Of a DNA stretch of 9,539 bases, positions 1 through 7,347 are shown one piece after another. Every line of letters begins with the position of its first letter. Within the stretch, counting starts at the first letter, position 1. The translations under genes and the position numbers were made by a program. This DNA comes from JAGTVG01 sp964389805. GTDB taxonomy: Bacteria > Bacteroidota > Bacteroidia > Cytophagales > Cyclobacteriaceae. The DNA is taken from assembly GCA_964389805.1 (NCBI GenBank), contig CAYMFU010000294.1, positions 1 through 9,539 on the forward strand. The letters run 5' to 3'. A model generated the notes under the pieces. The model worked only from the letters and a program-made list of their open reading frames with translations. It searched no databases and was not told the origin of the DNA.

Positions 1-538
1 TATCGATATAATCATACATCGGTTCTATCTGAGAAACCTGCATAACTTCTGTAATGATCTTAATACCAGCCTCCCTGGCCAGTTTATGCCATATTTTCAG
101 ACCATCAAGACCAAGACCGCGGAAGGAATAAGGAGAACTGCGTGGTTTATATACCCCACCACGCATGATCCTTACATTGTTCTTTTTCAGGTGTTCAAGT
201 GTCGATTGTATATTTTCTTCGCCTTCTATAGAACATGGACCAGCCATGATCGAGAAGTTATTCTCCCCTATAAATATTCCGTCACCAAGATCGATCATCG
301 TTGGATTTACCTTCCATTTTCTGGATACCAGCTTATAATTGTCCGATACAATATGTATATCTGAAATACCGGGCATAAAACCCAACTCGCGTATGTCGAA
401 ATTGGATTTCCCAATACCTATCAAATAGCTCCCTACCTGGGTAGTTACCTCGTTGGCACTATACTGTATAGAATGTAACTTATTTATGATCTTATCCTTC
501 TGATCCTCTGTAATACTATTTTTTAATTGTATGATCAT
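1..538 (-). CDS. aroF: 3-deoxy-7-phosphoheptulonate (DAHP) synthase, type I-beta with N-terminal regulatory domain, partial (C-terminus outside window)
   Basis: The frame starts with ATG at 538 and stays open to the window edge, giving the first 179 residues. DAHP synthase condenses phosphoenolpyruvate and erythrose 4-phosphate, the first step of the shikimate pathway, in the cytoplasm. Residues 1-70 look like the ferredoxin-like regulatory domain of Thermotoga-type enzymes. The catalytic barrel then begins with the AGPCS motif at 99-103, where Cys102 is the expected metal ligand. RGGVYKPRSSPYSFRGLG follows at 126-143, matching the substrate-binding KPR.SP.SF.G signature. About 150-160 C-terminal residues are missing because of the window edge, not because the gene is broken. 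It begins 10 nt after the trpA stop, so it is probably the distal gene of the trp operon and shares its attenuator. In this family the N-terminal domain usually mediates feedback inhibition by an aromatic amino acid; which one cannot be read here. A C-terminal chorismate mutase domain cannot be excluded. Confidence 0.93.
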   Translation of the reverse strand, partial: MIIQLKNSITEDQKDKIINKLHSIQYSANEVTTQVGSYLIGIGKSNFDIRELGFMPGISDIHIVSDNYKLVSRKWKVNPTMIDLGDGIFIGENNFSIMAGPCSIEGEENIQSTLEHLKKNNVRIMRGGVYKPRSSPYSFRGLGLDGLKIWHKLAREAGIKIITEVMQVSQIEPMYDYID

Positions 539-548
539 TTTCCCTAAT

Positions 549-1325
549 TTAAATTCCCTTTACACTTCGAACATAAGCAACAATATCTTCCTCAAGATTG
601 TCACTGTTCTTTAACACATTGATGAAAGCGCTTCCTATGATAGCCCCATCTGCATACCTTGTTGCCTGGGTAAAGCTCTGATAATCAGAAATGCCAAATC
701 CGATCAATAATGGTGATTTCAATTCCATGTTGCGAACCCGATCAAAATAATGGATCTGGTCCTGAGTCAAGCCTTTTTTGGCACCTGTTGTAGATGCGGA
801 TGATACCATGTAGATAAAAGAATTGCTAATTTTATCAATTTCCCGGATCCTAAGTTCACTTGTCTGTGGAGTAATCAAGAATATATTAGCCAATTGATAC
901 TTTTCGAAAATTGATTTATATTCATTCTGATACTCATTTACGGGCAGATCCGGAATTATCATTCCACTGACACCAGCTATCTGACAATCCGCACAGAATT
1001 TCTCTATCCCATATTGATATATGGGATTGAGGTATCCCATCAGGATGACCGGTATCCGGATCTTATCCCTGATTTCACTTACCTGTTCCAGAATCTTTTT
1101 CAAAGTGATCCCATTCTCCAGGGCTATTTTGTTGCTTTCCTGTATTGTAGGACCATCAGCTACGGGATCTGAGAACGGGATCCCTACCTCTATCAGATCT
1201 GCTCCACCTTTTTGCAGGGCAATCATTATCTGTTGAGTATCATCCAGTTCAGGATATCCTGCTGAGAAATATATGGAGAGTACTTTTTTAGATTTATCCT
1301 CAAATGCGTTTAATAATTTATTCAT
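549..1325 (-). CDS. trpA: Tryptophan synthase alpha subunit
   Basis: This 258-residue TIM-barrel protein cleaves indole-3-glycerol phosphate to indole and glyceraldehyde 3-phosphate, and passes indole to the beta subunit in the alpha2beta2 complex. The motif LIEVGIPFSDPVADGPTIQ (44-62) contains the catalytic Glu46 and Asp57, equivalent to Glu49 and Asp60 of the Salmonella enzyme. The flexible loop reads VSSASTTGAK (174-183) and the phosphate-binding end IGFGIS (208-213) plus GSAF (231-234). Length is at the short end of the usual 260-270 residues. The ATG at 1325 gives the normal family N-terminus. It is separated from trpB by 89 nt, which contain a possible 27-codon ORF ending 6 nt before this start, and it is followed 10 nt later by aroF. 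No missing catalytic residue was seen. Confidence 0.97.
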   Translation of the reverse strand: MNKLLNAFEDKSKKVLSIYFSAGYPELDDTQQIMIALQKGGADLIEVGIPFSDPVADGPTIQESNKIALENGITLKKILEQVSEIRDKIRIPVILMGYLNPIYQYGIEKFCADCQIAGVSGMIIPDLPVNEYQNEYKSIFEKYQLANIFLITPQTSELRIREIDKISNSFIYMVSSASTTGAKKGLTQDQIHYFDRVRNMELKSPLLIGFGISDYQSFTQATRYADGAIIGSAFINVLKNSDNLEEDIVAYVRSVKGI

Positions 1326-1331
1326 TTTAAA

Positions 1332-1415
1332 TCATATTAATTCTATCCCTTTAATAGTCCTAACAAGGCTCCTATCCCTGAAAGAATATATCGGCTTATT
1401 CATTTCAAAAATCAT
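1332..1415 (-). CDS. Possible 27-codon small ORF between trpB and trpA, unknown function
   Basis: The ATG overlaps the trpB stop codon as TAATG (shared base at 1415), an arrangement typical of translational reinitiation. The frame runs 27 codons to TGA at 1334-1332, 6 nt before the trpA ATG. An internal in-frame ATG at 1403 would give 23 residues beginning MNKPIYSFRDRSLVR. The peptide is basic, without a clear membrane segment or recognised motif. It fills almost the whole trpB-trpA gap, so translating it would keep ribosomes moving from trpB to trpA. The frame could equally be a chance opening, since 27 codons is short. No function is proposed. Confidence 0.3.
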   Translation of the reverse strand: MIFEMNKPIYSFRDRSLVRTIKGIELI

Positions 1416-2611
1416 TAATATCCACCCCAATGAATTATCGTCTCCAGGTCTTTATCGCCTCTTCCGGATAGATTGACCACGACCACTTCATCAAGGCTGA
1501 ATTTCAATTTGTCCAGAATGGCCAGGGCATGGGCTGATTCAATAGCGGGAATAATACCTTCCAGCCTGCTCAGTGTAATACAGGCCTGCATGGCCTCATC
1601 ATCTGTTACGTTATAAAATGATGCCCGGCCCGACTCATGTAAATGCGCATGTAATGGGCCAATACCGGGATAATCAAGTCCTGCTGAAATAGAATAAGGT
1701 TCTATCACCTGACCATCATCTGTTTGCATAAGCAAAGTTTTGCTACCATGCAGAATACCGGGCTTTCCCAAAGCGGTAGTAGCAGCCGAATATCCGCTGT
1801 CAACACCTTTCCCGGATGCTTCCACGGTGATCAGTTTAACCCTTTTATCTTCAAAATAGTGGTAGAAAGCTCCTGCTGCATTGCTTCCACCGCCCAGACA
1901 GGCAATAATGGAATCTGGATAATCCCTTCCCTCAGATTCTCTGAGCTGCCATTGCATTTCTTCGCTGATCACAGATTGAAATCGTGCCACCATGTCCGGA
2001 TAAGGATGCGGACCAACGACAGACCCAATAATGTAATGTGTATCAACCGGATTATTTATCCAATGTCTCATGGCCTCATTCGTGGCATCCTTTAAGGTTT
2101 TATTGCCACATTCTGCTGCCCTTACTTCCGCACCCAGGATCTTCATTCGTTCTACATTAGGACGCTGCCGCTCTATATCGAGAGAGCCCATATATACGAT
2201 ACATTCCATACCCATGAGAGCACATACAGTTGCAGATGCAACTCCATGCTGTCCGGCACCTGTTTCAGCAATGATCCTGGTCTTTCCCAGCCTTTGAGCC
2301 AGCAGGATCTGACCTACTGTATTGTTGATCTTATGTGCCCCGGTATGACTGAGGTCTTCCCGTTTCAGATATATCTTGCACCCTACCTTCTCTGACAATC
2401 TTTCGGCCAGATACAGGGGAGTTGGCCTTCCAACATAATCCTTCAATAATTTGTAAAAGGCATCCTGAAAGGATTTGTCCGATAGGATCTCCATATAATT
2501 CTGACGAAGTTCCTCCACATTCGGATATAACATTTCAGGGATATATGATCCTCCAAAATGTCCGTAAAATCCGTTTGGGGCCACATTGTAATCTGTTTTC
2601 TGATCAATCAT
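1415..2611 (-). CDS. trpB: Tryptophan synthase beta subunit
   Basis: This 398-residue PLP-dependent fold-type II enzyme condenses indole with L-serine to give L-tryptophan and works with TrpA. REDLSHTGAHKINN (84-97) contains the Schiff-base Lys94. ETGAGQHG (116-123) carries the catalytic Glu116. The PLP phosphate-binding loop GGGSNA is at 240-245. Asp313 in SAGLDYPG (309-316) corresponds to the COMM-domain/indole-channel aspartate. LSGRGDKD (381-388) closes the PLP site. The length matches TrpB1-type enzymes that pair with TrpA. The start ATG overlaps the trpF stop by 4 nt (ATGA), so the two are probably translationally coupled. The stop is joined as TAATG to a possible small ORF leading to trpA. 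Confidence 0.98.
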   Translation of the reverse strand: MIDQKTDYNVAPNGFYGHFGGSYIPEMLYPNVEELRQNYMEILSDKSFQDAFYKLLKDYVGRPTPLYLAERLSEKVGCKIYLKREDLSHTGAHKINNTVGQILLAQRLGKTRIIAETGAGQHGVASATVCALMGMECIVYMGSLDIERQRPNVERMKILGAEVRAAECGNKTLKDATNEAMRHWINNPVDTHYIIGSVVGPHPYPDMVARFQSVISEEMQWQLRESEGRDYPDSIIACLGGGSNAAGAFYHYFEDKRVKLITVEASGKGVDSGYSAATTALGKPGILHGSKTLLMQTDDGQVIEPYSISAGLDYPGIGPLHAHLHESGRASFYNVTDDEAMQACITLSRLEGIIPAIESAHALAILDKLKFSLDEVVVVNLSGRGDKDLETIIHWGGY

Positions 2612-3246
2612 ATATTTATACTGTCAAATTTTTCTCTAAACGTTTTAACCTTTCCAGGATCTTTCATACCCGGCGAAACCTCTAACATACTATTGGCATC
2701 CAGGGCAAATAAAGAAGAATTCTTTATCTGAGGAATGAGATCTATATTTTCAATTCCAATTCCACCACCAAGAAAAAAAGGTATCCTGAAAGGATATTTT
2801 TCTATTATTTCCCAATCAAATGGGATGCTATTCCCCCCGTAGTATTTACCCTTGGTGTCAAAAAGGAAATAATCCACATGTTCAACATAGGGCTCCATTA
2901 TTTTAAATTCAAAATGCTCACCTACTGAAAATACCTTGATGACTTTCAGACCTGACCTTCTGAATTCAATACAATCCGTCACCGTTTCATTACCATGAAG
3001 TTGTACCATATCAAGAGACATTTTTGAAGCTATCTGTCTTACTACCTCCGGATCCTCGTTTACAAAAACCCCTACCTTCTGAATAGACGAAGAGATATTC
3101 AATACACTTAATTCTTCAATATCTCCGCCTGCATATCTGGGTGATCCGGGATAAAAAATGAATCCCAAATAATCAGGATTGTACTTGATCACCTGCCTGA
3201 TATTATCAGGTTCTTTCATTCCACATATTTTTAACTTCAAGTTCAT
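2608..3246 (-). CDS. trpF: Phosphoribosylanthranilate isomerase
   Basis: The protein performs the Amadori rearrangement of N-(5'-phosphoribosyl)anthranilate to CdRP. Starting at the ATG at 3246 it has 212 residues, a normal TrpF length. LKICGM (5-10) carries the catalytic base Cys8. YLGFIFYPGSPRY (26-38), KVGVFVN (57-63) and VQLHGNE (81-87) are conserved strand ends. FDTKGKYYGG (129-138) carries the general acid Asp130. FFLGGGIG (157-164) and EVSPGMKD (189-196) form the phosphate-binding end of the TIM barrel. A TTG three codons upstream (3255) is also in frame, but ATG is preferred because the family begins just before the LKICG strand. It follows trpC by 34 nt and overlaps trpB by 4 nt. It is a free-standing gene, not fused to trpC as in enterobacteria. 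Confidence 0.96.
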   Translation of the reverse strand: MNLKLKICGMKEPDNIRQVIKYNPDYLGFIFYPGSPRYAGGDIEELSVLNISSSIQKVGVFVNEDPEVVRQIASKMSLDMVQLHGNETVTDCIEFRRSGLKVIKVFSVGEHFEFKIMEPYVEHVDYFLFDTKGKYYGGNSIPFDWEIIEKYPFRIPFFLGGGIGIENIDLIPQIKNSSLFALDANSMLEVSPGMKDPGKVKTFREKFDSINI

Positions 3247-3280
3247 TGATGCCAAAAAAGTTATAATCCAAATATTAAAA

Positions 3281-4084
3281 TCAACTGTCTGCGATGTTTT
3301 CCTTCAATTTTGCAATAAATTCAGCGCAGCCTTTTTCCGGTCTGCTCTGTTTCATAAAATGCTCTCCCATAAGGAATCCCTGATAACCATATTTTTTCAG
3401 ATATATGATATCCTCAGGATCGTGGATCCCACTTTCTGAGATCTTAACATAACCAGTGGGGATTTTGTCCGATAGCGAAACTGAGGTATTCAAATCTGTT
3501 TTAAAAGTTTTGAGGTTCCGGTTATTCACGCCAATGATGTCTACAGAATCATGGATATTATCCTTCAACTCTTCCTCATTATGAACCTCCATAAGCACCT
3601 CCAATCCAAGAAAGTGAGCTTGCTTTGATAAATGTTGAATTTGATCCGGTTCAAGAGCGGCCGCTATTAATAGGATGGCATCAGCCCCAATTGATTTTGC
3701 CTCGATCACCTGGTACTCATCAACAATGAATTCCTTCCTGAGAATCGGACAAAAGTTAAATTTCCGCGCAAGCTTTAAGTCCTCATTCGATCCACCGAAA
3801 TATTTTTCATCAGTCAATATGGATAAAGCGGAAGCTCCTGCCTGCATGTAACCGATAGAGGTTCTTTCGATGGAAACATGCGGGTTAATTAAGCCTTTTG
3901 AGGGGGACCTTCTCTTTATTTCTGCAATGATGCCATATTTATCCTCCCTAAGAAGATATTTCTTCAATGAAACTATTGGAGCTTCAAAATGAATACTTTT
4001 CTCCAGCAACTTAATGGGGTAAAGTTGCTTTCTTTGCTCAATTTCTTCCTTTTTATAGGTAATTATTTCATCCAGTATATTCAT
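3281..4084 (-). CDS. trpC: Indole-3-glycerol phosphate synthase
   Basis: This 267-residue TIM-barrel enzyme converts CdRP to indole-3-glycerol phosphate with loss of CO2 and water. IIAEIKRRSPSKG (52-64) carries Glu55 and Lys57. ILRKEFIVDEYQV (114-126) carries the catalytic Lys117. LMEVHNEEEL (164-173) carries Glu166. GVNNRNL (185-191) carries the substrate-binding Asn. ISESGI (215-220) contains Glu217 and Ser218, and GFLMGEHFM (236-244) ends the barrel. The expected IGPS catalytic set is therefore all visible. The N-terminal helical extension (1-45) is of normal length. The ATG at 4084 lies 33 nt after the trpD stop, and trpF follows 34 nt downstream. Confidence 0.97.
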   Translation of the reverse strand: MNILDEIITYKKEEIEQRKQLYPIKLLEKSIHFEAPIVSLKKYLLREDKYGIIAEIKRRSPSKGLINPHVSIERTSIGYMQAGASALSILTDEKYFGGSNEDLKLARKFNFCPILRKEFIVDEYQVIEAKSIGADAILLIAAALEPDQIQHLSKQAHFLGLEVLMEVHNEEELKDNIHDSVDIIGVNNRNLKTFKTDLNTSVSLSDKIPTGYVKISESGIHDPEDIIYLKKYGYQGFLMGEHFMKQSRPEKGCAEFIAKLKENIADS

Positions 4085-4117
4085 GTTCTTTCTTCTATAT
4101 CTAATTTTAAACAGATT

Positions 4118-5116
4118 CTAAATCCTGTTCACCTCAATAAATTCCTTAAATCTCCTCAATGCTTCTCCTGATTTCAGGGCTTCTGTGGCTTTATCAACAG
4201 CTTCCTCTACCGTTGAAACAAATCCTGATCCGTACATCGACATCCCTGCGTTAGCTATAACTACTTCACTTTGGGCTTTAGTTCCTTTCCCTTCCAGAAT
4301 ACCATAGAATATTTTAGCAGCCTCTTCAACATCTTTTCCACCATATAATTCCGCAGGATCAACTTCAGATAATCCCAGATCGCCGGGATTGAAGATGAAC
4401 TCATTATTCCTTGTAATCATTTTAAAACCGCCAGTCAAGGATATTTCATCATAACCATCCAATGCATGAATTATGGCAAACTGGCTGTTGGACCGCTGAT
4501 ACAGATAGGCATATAACCTGGCGAGCTCGAGGCTGAAAACTCCCACCAGTTGCTTCTTTACAAAGGCTGGATTTACCATAGGGCCAAGCATATTGAAAAA
4601 GGTTTTTATGCCTAATTCCTGCCGTATTGGAGCAACATTCTTCATTGCCGGATGAAAAAGAGGGGCATGAAGATAACATATTCCCGATGATTCAATACTT
4701 TTTTCAAGTTGTCCGGGGTCATTGGTAAACTTTGCCCCGAAATATGCCAGTATATTAGAAGATCCACAAACAGAGGACACGCTATTGTTGCCATGTTTTG
4801 CCACTGGCTGACCGGCTGCGGCCACCAGAAAAGAAGACAGGGTAGATATGTTGAAGGTATCTTTTCCATCCCCGCCTGTACCGCAAAGATCAATAGGATC
4901 ATAGGCAGAAAGGTCAATCGGAATGCACAGTTCCAGCATAGCTTCCCTGAATCCTTCAAGTTCGTCCACCGTAATGCTCCTCATCAAATACACGGTAAGA
5001 AAGGAAGCCACCTGACTGTTGTTATACGCACCTTGTGCCAGGTTTTTCAAAATCTCCTTGGCATTATCCTTATTCAGGGATTTATATTCGAACAAGTTAT
5101 TTAGAACTTCTTTCAT
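4118..5116 (-). CDS. trpD: Anthranilate phosphoribosyltransferase
   Basis: This 332-residue class III phosphoribosyltransferase joins anthranilate to PRPP. An N-terminal helical dimerisation region (1-70) is followed by the PRPP-binding loop DLCGTGGDGKDTFNIS (76-91). KHGNNSVSS (107-115) and the anthranilate-site motif VAPIRQELGIKTFFNMLGP (161-179, with Arg165) follow. DGYDEIS (220-226) has the Asp-Glu pair that binds magnesium. Length and motif order are normal for a stand-alone TrpD; it is not fused to the TrpG glutaminase. The ATG at 5116 follows an unusually long 139-nt gap after trpG. The stop codon is TAG, whereas most neighbouring genes end in TAA. Confidence 0.97.
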   Translation of the reverse strand: MKEVLNNLFEYKSLNKDNAKEILKNLAQGAYNNSQVASFLTVYLMRSITVDELEGFREAMLELCIPIDLSAYDPIDLCGTGGDGKDTFNISTLSSFLVAAAGQPVAKHGNNSVSSVCGSSNILAYFGAKFTNDPGQLEKSIESSGICYLHAPLFHPAMKNVAPIRQELGIKTFFNMLGPMVNPAFVKKQLVGVFSLELARLYAYLYQRSNSQFAIIHALDGYDEISLTGGFKMITRNNEFIFNPGDLGLSEVDPAELYGGKDVEEAAKIFYGILEGKGTKAQSEVVIANAGMSMYGSGFVSTVEEAVDKATEALKSGEALRRFKEFIEVNRI

Positions 5117-5255
5117 TAATTAATATTTAATCTTCTATTAATTATTCTACATATTCAGCCATTCCATCCTTTTCTTCGTTCCCGGCATATCGAGTAAAGG
5201 TGAAACTGGACAAACCAATATGCTGGCTACGAATTAATTCATCGGTCAAATCCTT
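5117..5255 (-). other. trpG-trpD spacer with a 37-codon open extension in frame with trpG
   Basis: This is the longest gap inside the operon. Immediately after the trpG TAA (5258-5256) the same frame stays open for 37 codons, beginning K-D-L-T-D-E-L-I-R-S, to TAA at 5144-5142, 25 nt before trpD. The frame has a protein-like mixed composition and no recognised motif. It has no ATG except six codons before its end. A TTG at 5249 could start it only with poor spacing from an AAAGGA sequence. Possible readings are stop-codon readthrough, a remnant of a longer TrpG or lost gene, a TTG-initiated small ORF, or chance. No terminator with a U-run and no strong promoter was seen. Confidence 0.35.
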
Positions 5256-5828
5256 TTAATTTTTCAGCCAATTTTCAACCATTAACTTCCCATGTTCTGT
5301 CAGATATGCTTCCGGATGAAACTGCAACCCTCTGACATCATAATTCTTATGCTTCAGGGCCATAACAACGCCATCATCATCTACCGCCGTAATTTCCAAG
5401 TCACCTTTGACGGTTTTTGGAACTACGGCCCAGCTATGGTAACGGCATACTTTTATGGTTTCAGGCACCCTATTGAACATATAATCCCCGGAGGCTAAAA
5501 TCCTTGCCTCCGTAGTGACTCCATGCAGGACAATAGGCATATTATACAATTCCGCATCAAAGACCTCAGCTATACCCTGATGTCCCAGGCATACGCCCAT
5601 AATACTTTTACTTGATGCATATTCTGCAATCAACCCTTCCATTATCCCAGCATCTTTCGGGACCCCGGGCCCCGGGGACAGGAGGATCTTATCGTATGCC
5701 CCGATATCCTCTAGCTCGATCTTATCGTTCCTCACAATATCCATATGTCCCCCATATCCCAATTCCCTGATGATATGGACCAGGTTATAGGTAAAGGAAT
5801 CATAATTATCAAATACCAGTATCTTCAT
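5256..5828 (-). CDS. trpG: Anthranilate synthase component II, glutamine amidotransferase
   Basis: This class I glutaminase subunit supplies ammonia from glutamine to TrpE for anthranilate formation. With the ATG at 5828 it has 190 residues, the normal length. The N-terminus ILVFDNYDSFTYNLV (3-17) is the family signature. LLSPGPGVP (49-57) forms the oxyanion-hole region, MGVCLGHQ (77-84) holds nucleophile Cys80, and QFHPEAYLTEHG (169-180) holds His171 and Glu173. A TTG two codons upstream (5834) is also open, but the ATG gives the standard N-terminus. The gap after the trpE stop is only 7 nt, which fits co-translation of the two subunits. In some bacteria this subunit also serves para-aminobenzoate synthase (PabA role); sequence alone cannot exclude that here, but the operon position favours tryptophan. 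Confidence 0.96.
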   Translation of the reverse strand: MKILVFDNYDSFTYNLVHIIRELGYGGHMDIVRNDKIELEDIGAYDKILLSPGPGVPKDAGIMEGLIAEYASSKSIMGVCLGHQGIAEVFDAELYNMPIVLHGVTTEARILASGDYMFNRVPETIKVCRYHSWAVVPKTVKGDLEITAVDDDGVVMALKHKNYDVRGLQFHPEAYLTEHGKLMVENWLKN

Positions 5829-5835
5829 GCCCAAA

Positions 5836-7254
5836 TTAGTTTATAAACTCACCAGCATCCTTCAGGGCTTTCCTCAAAGCGGCCAGTTTGTTATTTACCT
5901 CCTGCAATTCGCTTTCTGGACTAGATTTCGCAACGACACCCGCCCCTGCCTGATAGTAGAGCGTATTGTTTTTACTGAAGAATGACCGGATCACAATGGC
6001 ATGGTTGAAATCCCCATTAAAGCCAAGATATCCAATAGCTCCACCGTAATACCCCCGTTGTGTCGGTTCGTATTTATTTATCAACTGCATGGCCATATGC
6101 TTTGGTGCACCTGATAAAGTACCGGCTGGAAAGGTGTCGGCTACGATCCTAATAGTTGAGGTGTCTTCCTTCAGATTTCCTGAAACTTTAGATACCAGAT
6201 GGATTACATGTGAATAGAACTGGATCTCCTTGAATTTCTCCACCTCCACGTCCGAACCATTCCTGGACAAATCGTTACGGGCCAGGTCCACCAGCATTAC
6301 ATGCTCCGAATCCTCCTTGGGATCGTCCGATAACTTCCGGGCAAGTTCAGAATCATAATTGTCATTTCCGCTCCTCTTAAAAGTCCCTGCAATAGGAAAG
6401 ATGCTTGCCCTGTTATTTTTTATAACAATCTGTGCCTCCGGTGAGGATCCAAATATCTTGAAGTTGCTATAGTCAAAATAGAAAAGGTATGGTGAAGGAT
6501 TGATCGCCCTTAAAGCCCGGTAAACAATAAATTCATCGCCTTTGAAACTTGACTGAAACCTCCTTGAGAGTACAATTTGAAAGACATCACCTAAAAGACA
6601 GTGTTCCCTCCCCTTTTCAATGATCTTTAAAAACTCTGCATCCGTGAAATTAGAAGTCTCCTTTGGATCAACATGGAAATCATAGGCAGGAAAATTCTTG
6701 TTACCAATAAGAGATATGAGATCCTCTACATTTGAATCAGATCTATCCTCATTGAGTTGATGGTCAAATAGGAACAACTCACTTTTAAAATGATTGACCA
6801 CCAGAACATTCCTGAATACCGTATAATGGATTTCAGGGATATCATAATCCGGTTTATCGCGATCATGCAATTCGATATCTTCGAAGTGTTCAACCGCATC
6901 GTATGAAATATAACCGAATAATCCGTTGGTTATAAAATTAAAGGACTGCTCCTCTACTTTAAAGCCAGAGATAAATTCACTCAGCAGACCGATCACATCA
7001 GACCGATCTTTAAGCTGAACTTCTTCGCGGTTACCATCCGGATAAATCATGGCTACTTTATTTCTCTTCAGGGAAAAGGAGGCTATTGGATTACAACAGA
7101 TATATGAATAGCTGTTATCTGCAGCATGATAATCTGAACTTTCCAGCAAAATAGTATTTGCAAACTTGTCGCGAAGTTTAAGATAAATACTCACAGGTGT
7201 CACCACATCTGCGATCAATCGTTTCGATGAAGTTCTAAATGAATAGGTTTTCAA
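5836..7254 (-). CDS. trpE: Anthranilate synthase component I
   Basis: TrpE converts chorismate and ammonia to anthranilate, the committed step. The 472-residue protein has the N-terminal regulatory motif LLESSDY (36-42), the LLES part of which binds feedback tryptophan in the family, and NPSPYLFY (252-259), also part of the Trp site. The catalytic chorismate-binding domain shows FGSSPE (268-273), PIAGTFKRS (287-295), DSEHVMLVDLARNDL (315-329) and DTFPAGTLSGAPK (373-385). The preferred start is a TTG at 7254: no in-frame ATG lies nearby, an in-frame TAA lies at 7269-7267, and the family begins around this KTY segment. A 4-codon ATG ORF (7265-7251) ends in TGA overlapping the TTG. Expression is probably controlled by the leader peptide and attenuator just upstream. 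Confidence 0.96.
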   Translation of the reverse strand: MKTYSFRTSSKRLIADVVTPVSIYLKLRDKFANTILLESSDYHAADNSYSYICCNPIASFSLKRNKVAMIYPDGNREEVQLKDRSDVIGLLSEFISGFKVEEQSFNFITNGLFGYISYDAVEHFEDIELHDRDKPDYDIPEIHYTVFRNVLVVNHFKSELFLFDHQLNEDRSDSNVEDLISLIGNKNFPAYDFHVDPKETSNFTDAEFLKIIEKGREHCLLGDVFQIVLSRRFQSSFKGDEFIVYRALRAINPSPYLFYFDYSNFKIFGSSPEAQIVIKNNRASIFPIAGTFKRSGNDNYDSELARKLSDDPKEDSEHVMLVDLARNDLSRNGSDVEVEKFKEIQFYSHVIHLVSKVSGNLKEDTSTIRIVADTFPAGTLSGAPKHMAMQLINKYEPTQRGYYGGAIGYLGFNGDFNHAIVIRSFFSKNNTLYYQAGAGVVAKSSPESELQEVNNKLAALRKALKDAGEFIN

Positions 7255-7276
7255 AGCAATATCATTTTATATACAC

Positions 7277-7306
7277 AAAAAAAAAGCTCACTGTAATCAG
7301 CAAGCT
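7277..7306 (-). terminator. trp attenuator: Rho-independent terminator hairpin
   Basis: On the minus strand the arm AGCTTGCTG (7306-7298), loop ATTA (7297-7294) and arm CAGTGAGCT (7293-7285) form a 9-bp stem: seven Watson-Crick pairs and two central G.U pairs. The A + strand run at 7277-7285 gives nine consecutive U residues, the first pairing in the stem. The U-run ends 22 nt before the trpE TTG and the stem begins 31 nt after the leader-peptide stop. It is therefore a premature terminator ahead of the structural genes rather than a 3' end. Two extra G.U pairs could extend the base of the stem. Confidence 0.85.
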
Positions 7307-7347
7307 CCATATATTTTTAATATACCCGTACTTCTTTTTACAGCTGA
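7288..7347 (-). promoter_or_regulatory. trp antiterminator pairing between leader stop region and terminator
   Basis: The leader segment UCAGCUGUAA (7347-7338, including the UAA stop) is complementary to UUACAGUGA (7296-7288), which covers the terminator loop and the first part of its 3' arm. Nine base pairs form with a single bulged G at 7344. This pairing excludes the terminator stem. The three Trp codons lie at 7373-7365, about 18 nt upstream of the antiterminator, so a ribosome stalled there should leave it free. A ribosome at the stop codon would cover it. A weaker pairing GUACU (7377-7373) with AGUAC (7332-7328), extendable by G.U pairs, could act as an early pause hairpin. Pairing was found by eye; free energies were not computed. 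Confidence 0.7.

Noticed and set aside
86..364. Plus-strand 92-codon open frame
   Set aside because: It lies fully antisense to aroF, whose minus-strand translation shows clear DAHP synthase motifs.
3247..3255. Upstream TTG start for trpF (three extra residues)
   Set aside because: The ATG at 3246 gives the family-typical N-terminus directly before the LKICG strand; nothing supports the TTG. The same reasoning rejects TTG 5834 for trpG.
4709..5104. Plus-strand 131-codon and minus-strand 105- and 76-codon frames inside trpD
   Set aside because: These are alternative-frame shadows of trpD; their translations show no family features while trpD motifs are intact.
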